From Synergistaceae bacterium (lineage in GTDB: Bacteria > Synergistota > Synergistia > Synergistales > Synergistaceae): a DNA stretch of 10,817 nt. The notes beneath the pieces were generated by a model, which did not search any database, had not been told where the DNA came from, and saw nothing but the letters and a program-made list of their open reading frames with translations. The stretch covers positions 1 through 10,817 of the forward strand of contig JAAYEY010000233.1 in the NCBI GenBank assembly GCA_012728505.1, read 5' to 3'. Both the position numbers and the translations under genes were made by a program. Shown here one piece after another: positions 7,368 through 10,817 of this stretch. Position 1 is the first letter of the stretch. Every line of letters begins with the position of its first letter.

Positions 7368-7735
7368 TGGTTTTTCTCCAGAACCACTACTGCAGTAGCG
7401 ATTCCAGCATCGTGCGATATTGTCAGAAATATATTGTCTATACCCTCATCAGAAAACTTCGAAAGGGTATTCTCATCAAGTACAAACCTTGGTCCCGTTT
7501 TAGTTCTTTCTATAGTACAGGAATTGATACCAAGCTTTGCCATCCCCCACCCCGTAGCCTTAGAGAGGGCTTCACGCGCGGCGAAGGCGGCAGCATAGTG
7601 AGTTGCAGGGTCAGCCTTGGATTCTGCGTAAGATATCTCCTCAGCGGAAAAGACCCGCTCACAAAATCCCTTTTGCGAAACGGCCTTTCTCATCCTATTG
7701 ATATCACATACGTCTAATCCTATCCCGCGTATCAT
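7364..7735 (-). CDS. acpS: Holo-[acyl-carrier-protein] synthase
   Basis: AcpS transfers 4'-phosphopantetheine from CoA to the serine of acyl carrier protein, activating fatty acid synthesis. The protein of 123 aa has the usual length. It opens with MIRGIGLDVCDINRM, in which D8 is the expected Mg2+ ligand. VFSAEEISYAESK (28-40) and FAAREALSKATG (51-62), which carries the catalytic Glu (E55), follow, and SHD at 107-109 is the family's late signature. The start at 7735 has AGGTG with 5-base spacing; a frame extending to 7756 lacks a ribosome site and adds non-family residues. It overlaps nnr by ATGA. No promoter is evident in the 54 bases after the glucosaminidase gene, so the two may be co-transcribed. 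Confidence 0.94.
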   Translation of the reverse strand: MIRGIGLDVCDINRMRKAVSQKGFCERVFSAEEISYAESKADPATHYAAAFAAREALSKATGWGMAKLGINSCTIERTKTGPRFVLDENTLSKFSDEGIDNIFLTISHDAGIATAVVVLEKNQ

Positions 7736-7789
7736 CCATACACCTGCTTTGTACAAATTGACAGGGCTTGAAGAAAAGTGGTAACTCTG

Positions 7790-8416
7790 TTAATCAGTTC
7801 CACCGAGTTCCGTGCGTATAATATCTCTCTGCCAGTCTTCAAGGGACTTCCTTCTTACTGCCACTTTGAAATCCTTTGTAAGCTTGGCTTTCCAGTGAGA
7901 GCCGTATATTTCTGGGGCAAGCTTAATTGCTTTAACTGCAAGTATTTTGTAGTAGTTATGATCAGTTGCCCATTTACCGATTCTTCCGCTGTATAGTCCG
8001 GCAAAGTATCCCCAAACATTATCGTGGTTCCTTGCGCTTCGGGGATAGTCCTTTCTAATCTTATTCTCATAATCGCAAAGAAATTCCTGCGGACTGTTGT
8101 ATTTTCTAAATTTTGACGCTTGCGTATAGTAAACTCCGTTTTTACTCTCTTTGCTATCTTTAGATATATATGGTTTCCCCGCACTGAGCCATTCAGAGGA
8201 GGCCTTGATACCGGCGCCATTATAGCCGTTTTCCCACAGGTAACTTGTCCAGTAGGCTGTCTCACAGGCACTCTGGACAGTTACAGCGAATGGATTTATA
8301 TGCTTGTGTTTTTTAGCAAGTCTGTAAAACTCTTTCGTGGAGTAGGCCGAAGAGCTTTGGATCGAAATAAAGAGCATCAGGATAGAGAGCAATATGATGC
8401 TTGTAAATTTTTTCAT
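7790..8416 (-). CDS. Secreted GH73-type glucosaminidase (peptidoglycan hydrolase)
   Basis: Predicted exported endo-N-acetylglucosaminidase acting on peptidoglycan. Residues 1-24 form a signal peptide: MKK, a hydrophobic core to about residue 19, then SSSA, with cleavage likely after A24. The rest is one GH73 (FlgJ/LytG/Bax-like) domain. FAVTVQSACETAYWTS (43-58) carries the expected catalytic Glu E52. NGYNGAGIK (63-71) matches the N-x-F/G-GIK segment, and GKWATDHNYYKIL (147-159) matches the ATDPxY...KI motif. At 208 aa there is no LysM, SH3 or other wall-binding domain. The start at 8416 has GGAGGT with 8-base spacing; a longer frame to 8488 would run through the candidate promoter. Family is fairly certain, biological role unknown. 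Confidence 0.85.
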   Translation of the reverse strand: MKKFTSIILLSILMLFISIQSSSAYSTKEFYRLAKKHKHINPFAVTVQSACETAYWTSYLWENGYNGAGIKASSEWLSAGKPYISKDSKESKNGVYYTQASKFRKYNSPQEFLCDYENKIRKDYPRSARNHDNVWGYFAGLYSGRIGKWATDHNYYKILAVKAIKLAPEIYGSHWKAKLTKDFKVAVRRKSLEDWQRDIIRTELGGTD

Positions 8417-8451
8417 ATAATAATACCTCCAACAGATATGTAGCACGTTAA

Positions 8452-8479
8452 ATAATAACATAACTAGCCTGTTCGACAA
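8452..8479 (-). promoter_or_regulatory. Candidate promoter of the glucosaminidase gene
   Basis: On the minus strand, TTGTCG (8474-8479) and TATTAT (8452-8457) are spaced by 16 bases and lie about 36 bases before the ATG at 8416. Transcription would start near 8445, leaving a short leader containing the GGAGGT site. Confidence 0.4.
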
Positions 8480-8501
8480 AACAAGCAAAATAAGAAATGC
8501 A

Positions 8502-8580
8502 GTCTTGAATAATCGGAAGGCGTTAAGAATATGGTTGCGAAGGTTTTTTAAAAAAAGGTAAATGGCAAGGTTTTCAAGAC
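8502..8580. repeat. 8-bp inverted repeat around an A/T tract
   Basis: GTCTTGAA (8502-8509) is matched by its exact reverse complement TTCAAGAC (8573-8580), 63 bases apart. Between them lies a symmetric run of six T and seven A (8544-8556) flanked by AAGG and GG. It is not followed by a T-run that would make it a terminator. Function unknown; chance is possible at this length. Confidence 0.35.
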
Positions 8581-8602
8581 GGAAGTTATCTTTATAAGGA
8601 TA

Positions 8603-8722
8603 TTATCGTCTTCAAGCGGGCGCAATTTAACGGAGAACCATTGTTTTTGAATTAAGCCTATGAAAAGGTTTATCGTCAAACAAAAGCCCATCCCACTTAG
8701 AGACATACGGGAAAGACGATAA
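8603..8722. repeat. Three copies of octamer TTATCGTC
   Basis: TTATCGTC occurs at 8603-8610 and 8670-8677, and inverted (GACGATAA) at 8715-8722. The last two can pair as an 8-bp stem over a 37-base loop that itself contains TCCC/GGGA. These could be protein binding sites or part of a structured RNA; neither is shown. Confidence 0.35.
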
Positions 8723-8817
8723 GGGGCTGGATTCCGTTTAGTTGTGGTCTGAACTCACGCTGAAAGCATTCAGGAAAGGTGGGGAGAGTGGCTTTATGCT
8801 ATGTTTTTTGTCTGATC

Positions 8818-8862
8818 TTACCCATTGATTCCCAACTGACTCCCCCATTGATTTCCCATTGA
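8818..8862. repeat. Tandem repeat, four units of 11-12 bases
   Basis: Read on the minus strand the units are TCAATGGGAAA, TCAATGGGGGAG, TCAGTTGGGAA and TCAATGGGTAA, four imperfect copies in a row. It lies about 50 bases after the stop of the transporter gene, directly beside the palindrome at 8867-8885. Confidence 0.75.
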
Positions 8863-8866
8863 TCAC

Positions 8867-8885
8867 GCCGGATGTTTTATCCGGC
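8867..8885. repeat. REP-like palindrome downstream of the transporter gene
   Basis: GCCGGAT and ATCCGGC form a perfect 7-bp stem with a 5-base loop (GTTTT). It sits 29 bases after the transporter stop on the minus strand. Neither strand has a T-run after it, so it is not a typical intrinsic terminator, though it could stabilise the mRNA 3' end. The arms resemble the outer parts of enterobacterial REP palindromes; I infer only similarity of form, not relationship. Confidence 0.65.
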
Positions 8886-8914
8886 AGTCCCTAACAACAG
8901 ATGGGAAAGTTGAG

Positions 8915-9832
8915 TTATGTATTTTTATTTTTTTTACACAAGCAATTTGTTCCTACTACCCCGCTTATTATTAATATAGAGCCAATAATATGGTAGTAAA
9001 AAATCTTTTCGTTTAAAAAAACAACGCCAGCAATTATAGATATAACAGTGCTTAAATTAGTAAAAACACACATTTTCGATGCGTCCATTTTAGATAGTGC
9101 ATAATTGGTAAGTAATGAAGTGGCTAATGAAGAAAGCACACCTAAATATACTACCGCTACAATAAATCCGGGTTGGTAAAGAGGTTCAAAAAAGTTGCCG
9201 ATAGCGCCATCAAGAATGTGCTTTCCTATTGACATTGCATTAAAAAATATAAAGCTGATAATTATCATCATATAAGTCATTTCTACAATCGTAAAACTTT
9301 TAGTCAGTTTTTTAACCATTATGCTGTATATCGAAAATGAGAGGGCAGACAGTAGAATAAGTGATATACCCATTGCATTACTAAAATTAAAATTGGAGCC
9401 TTTATTAAGAGTAATATATACAACTCCTGCAACAGAAAGCATGACAGATAATTTTTGCAATATAGTAGTCTGCTCTTTTAAAAAATATGTCGCTAATATC
9501 AATGTAAAAATAGGCATCATGGCAAATAAAATGGCTGATTCCGAGGAAGTTAGATATTGAAGACCAAAGGTTTGGAATGCAAAAAACAACATGGGGTAAA
9601 AGATAGCCAATGGGAGCACTTTTAAAACTTTCTCTTTGTTAAGGTCAAGCTTAACCCATTTAAACAGGAGTGGAATTAAAAGCGCCAAAAATGAGGCTGT
9701 AAATCTATATGCCAGTACATCCCATGGGTTGCTTACGTTCAATCCTATTTTTGAGAACATAAAAGAAAGCCCGGTAATAAAGGTGTGACCTATTGCAGCT
9801 AAGTAAGCCAAATGCATTTTTTTATCTTCCAT
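8915..9832 (-). CDS. EamA-family (drug/metabolite transporter) membrane protein
   Basis: Inner-membrane transporter of the DMT superfamily with two EamA repeats, about residues 8-140 and 154-296, and about ten hydrophobic segments. Landmarks are LTSSESAILFAMMPIFTLILA (about 94-114, broken by no gap), YFLKEQTT (116-123) ending the first repeat's core and FLNEKIFYYHIIG (272-284) at the same position of the second. The short polar tail ends CKKNKNT. The substrate cannot be read from sequence; relatives export amino acids, metabolites or drugs. The start at 9832 has AGGAGAG with 6-base spacing, 33 bases after the DUF488 stop, so the two are probably co-transcribed. Two sampled 60-base lines of the gene have about 34% G+C against about 52% in a sampled korB line, which suggests a different origin. 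Confidence 0.88.
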   Translation of the reverse strand: MEDKKMHLAYLAAIGHTFITGLSFMFSKIGLNVSNPWDVLAYRFTASFLALLIPLLFKWVKLDLNKEKVLKVLPLAIFYPMLFFAFQTFGLQYLTSSESAILFAMMPIFTLILATYFLKEQTTILQKLSVMLSVAGVVYITLNKGSNFNFSNAMGISLILLSALSFSIYSIMVKKLTKSFTIVEMTYMMIIISFIFFNAMSIGKHILDGAIGNFFEPLYQPGFIVAVVYLGVLSSLATSLLTNYALSKMDASKMCVFTNLSTVISIIAGVVFLNEKIFYYHIIGSILIISGVVGTNCLCKKNKNT

Positions 9833-9865
9833 AATTAACTCTCCTGGTCATCGATGTCAATATAA

Positions 9866-10231
9866 TTAATGCGTTAACTTTTCCTCCAGATAGTTTTTCA
9901 GAACTAGCGCTTGGTTTATAGAGGTATCTTTGGCACCATATAAAAGTGTTACATGATTTTTTTTGATAATCTCAATCAATTGTAAAACTGCAGATTGTTT
10001 TTCAGGGTCGGTATCAAGTTCCTGTCTGTACTTTTCAACAAATTCGTCAAATCTTTCCGATTTATGCCCGAACCAGACACGAAGCTGCTGACTGGGAGCA
10101 ATATTTTTTAACCAATCGTCCAGCATGGCTTTTTCCTTGGTAATTCCTCTCGGCCACAGACGGTCAACCAATATACGCTTTCCGTCGTTTGCCTCTGCTG
10201 GATCGTATATACGTTTAATTTCGATGTTCAT
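9866..10231 (-). CDS. DUF488 family protein (YeaO-like)
   Basis: A complete 121-aa member of DUF488 (YeaO type), a small cytoplasmic family without a settled biochemical role. Family landmarks are IKRIYD (5-10), LVDRLWPRGI (21-30), APSQQLRVWFGH (45-56), the FxEFxxKYRQEL helix (61-72) and VTLLYGAKD with a following Asn (94-106). The start at 10231 is preceded by GGAGGT at good spacing. It is followed 33 bases later by the EamA transporter and shares its AT-rich composition. Its upstream neighbour is tRNA-Leu, 91 bases away. I see no clear promoter in that gap, although it is AT-rich enough to hold one. No function should be read from the neighbour alone. Confidence 0.9.
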   Translation of the reverse strand: MNIEIKRIYDPAEANDGKRILVDRLWPRGITKEKAMLDDWLKNIAPSQQLRVWFGHKSERFDEFVEKYRQELDTDPEKQSAVLQLIEIIKKNHVTLLYGAKDTSINQALVLKNYLEEKLTH

Positions 10232-10322
10232 GCTGAACCTCCTTTTTTAAACTTACTTTAAAATATTATTATTTATTTAAGGAGTAATTTCTTGTGGAAA
10301 GGAAACATAAAAGGAGACAAAG

Positions 10323-10406
10323 TGGTGCGAGAGAGGGGATTTGAACCCCTATGTCAGTGACACGGGATCCTAAGTCCCGCGCGTCTACCAATTCCGCCAC
10401 TCTCGC
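10323..10406 (-). tRNA. tRNA-Leu (anticodon UAG), CCA encoded
   Basis: Read on the minus strand, acceptor arms GCGAGAG (10400-10406) and CTCTCGC pair over 7 bp, followed by discriminator A (10326) and an encoded CCA (10323-10325). The anticodon arm is CGGGA, loop CTTAGGA, TCCCG, giving anticodon TAG (leucine, CUA/CUN codons). A type II variable arm TGTC-ACT-GACA and a T arm AGGGG-TTCAAAT-CCCCT are clear. This is a class II leucine tRNA of 84 nt including CCA, with no mismatch seen in the acceptor, anticodon or T stems. Confidence 0.97.
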
Positions 10407-10414
10407 ATTAGTCT

Positions 10415-10452
10415 AAAAGCAGAACAGGGTAGATTTTACCCTGCTTTTATTT
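10415..10452. terminator. Hairpin terminator between acetyltransferase gene and tRNA-Leu
   Basis: CAGGGTA (10425-10431) and TACCCTG (10437-10443) form a 7-bp stem over a 5-base loop; AAAAG (10415-10419) and CTTTT (10444-10448) can extend it across a bulge. On the minus strand it would end the acetyltransferase transcript about 60 bases after its stop, though the T-run (CTTTTAG) is separated by five bases. On the plus strand it is followed at once by CTTTTATTT, so it may work in both directions. Confidence 0.55.
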
Positions 10453-10461
10453 AAAGTGCAA
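10433..10461 (-). promoter_or_regulatory. Candidate promoter of tRNA-Leu, overlapping the hairpin
   Basis: On the minus strand, TTGCAC (10456-10461) and TAAAAT (10433-10438) are separated by exactly 17 bases. TAAAAT covers most of the hairpin loop of the terminator. Transcription would begin about 20 bases before the mature 5' end at 10406. The -35 match is only fair. Confidence 0.35.
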
Positions 10462-10505
10462 GGAAGGTTTTCCTCTTTTATAGGGGATCTTTTGCTGATA
10501 AATTT

Positions 10506-10814
10506 TTAGCAAAGATGTTTAGGAGAATTATCTACATCCTCTTTATAAAGGACATCTTTGTATTCCTCTCCTCTATTCATAACCTTTTCTGCGTAAGAGC
10601 ATTTAGGAATAATCTTAAATCCTTTTTCACGAGCCGTTGAAACAACTTTCTCTAGCAGCTTAGCGGCAATTTTCTGCCCTCTCAAAGCCTCTGATACAAA
10701 AGTCCTTTCAATTACGATAAGATTACTCCTCCTGTATTTAAAGACAATTTCAGCATCTGGGTCTTTCTCTGTCTCTCCAATATAAAACCTATTAGTTCCA
10801 TTCTTGATCTCCAT
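10506..10814 (-). CDS. GNAT-type N-acetyltransferase, small YjdJ/COG2388 family
   Basis: A short acetyltransferase-like protein of 102 aa, the size of the compact Acetyltransf_CG group (YjdJ/COG2388) rather than full-length GNAT enzymes. Visible are the central strands AEIVFKYRRSNLIVIERTFV (21-40), then the acetyl-CoA pyrophosphate loop and helix LRGQKIAAKLLEKVV (44-58), where RGQKIA replaces the general RxxGxG/A form. REKGFKIIPKCSYAEKVM (62-79) contains the conserved PxCSYA segment with a Cys at 72. Substrate is unknown. The ATG at 10814 leaves only three bases before the window edge, so its ribosome site cannot be checked and the true start might lie outside. A hairpin terminator follows the gene. 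Confidence 0.85.
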   Translation of the reverse strand: MEIKNGTNRFYIGETEKDPDAEIVFKYRRSNLIVIERTFVSEALRGQKIAAKLLEKVVSTAREKGFKIIPKCSYAEKVMNRGEEYKDVLYKEDVDNSPKHLC

Positions 10815-10817
10815 AAA

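Larger units (their letters stand above)
8417..8914. other. Repeat-rich 500-base spacer without a convincing gene
   Basis: No gene here is supported. From left to right it holds the candidate glucosaminidase promoter (8452-8479), an 8-bp inverted repeat GTCTTGAA/TTCAAGAC (8502-8580) around an A/T tract, three copies of the octamer TTATCGTC (two direct, one inverted; 8603-8722), a tandem 11-base repeat (8818-8862) and a palindrome (8867-8885). On the minus strand one frame stays open for 68 codons (8551-8754). It has no Shine-Dalgarno at its only useful ATG (8706) and resembles nothing I know, and a second frame is also open over part of it. I treat this as non-coding or remnant sequence. Confidence 0.6.

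Noticed and set aside
7166..7717. 183-codon plus-strand open frame antisense to nnr and acpS
   Set aside because: It lies entirely over two well-supported minus-strand genes, has no family motif or ribosome site, and its residue mix looks like an antisense shadow.
8818..8862. CRISPR-like array
   Set aside because: The units are 11-12 bases and directly abut each other without spacers, and no cas gene is present.
8867..8885. Palindrome as intrinsic terminator of the transporter gene
   Set aside because: The stem is good but the following bases on either strand are not a T-run, so I list it as a repeat instead.
10323..10345. tRNA-Leu 3' end as an attachment site for the AT-rich gene pair
   Set aside because: I looked for a second copy of the tRNA 3' sequence in the spacer at 8417-8914 and found none; a shared GAGAGTGGC near 8785 matches the tRNA 5' part in opposite orientation and is probably chance.

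Overview
The window reads as a chromosomal stretch of an anaerobic, probably fermentative bacterium. The main reason is a four-gene ferredoxin-linked 2-oxoacid oxidoreductase (korDABC type), an oxygen-sensitive CoA-dependent enzyme common in anaerobes such as Synergistota and Clostridia. The Shine-Dalgarno sites (GGAGG/AGGAG) and a secreted GH73 glucosaminidase fit a bacterium with peptidoglycan. I cannot fix the phylum from sequence alone; Synergistota is my guess. Every gene I can support lies on the minus strand, so transcription runs from right to left.

From the right edge: a small GNAT acetyltransferase of the YjdJ/COG2388 type (10506-10814); a hairpin terminator whose loop also carries a candidate -10 box; tRNA-Leu(UAG) with encoded CCA (10323-10406); then a visibly AT-richer two-gene unit, a DUF488/YeaO protein followed by an EamA-type membrane transporter (8915-10231). 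Next comes about 500 bases without a convincing gene (8417-8914). It holds a tandem 11-base repeat, a perfect 7-bp palindrome, repeated octamers and an inverted repeat.

The central block (4678-8416) encodes a secreted glucosaminidase, AcpS (acyl carrier protein activation), bifunctional NnrE-NnrD (repair of hydrated NAD(P)H), TsaE and TsaB (partners in the t6A37 tRNA modification). acpS, nnr, tsaE and tsaB overlap end to start and should be one translationally coupled operon. After a 136-base gap with a candidate promoter come korD, korA, korB and korC, spaced 2, 2 and 13 bases apart. They encode the ferredoxin-like, alpha, beta (TPP) and gamma subunits of a 2-oxoglutarate-type ferredoxin oxidoreductase. 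A strong intrinsic terminator follows, then the rlmD/rumA-type 23S rRNA m5U methyltransferase.

The left 336 bases have no gene but contain, on the minus strand, an extended -10 promoter, a long leader with inverted repeats and a consensus Shine-Dalgarno at the very edge. A further minus-strand gene therefore probably begins just outside the window. Nothing here forms an obvious new defence or mobile system. The least explained stretch is the repeat-rich spacer at 8417-8914.
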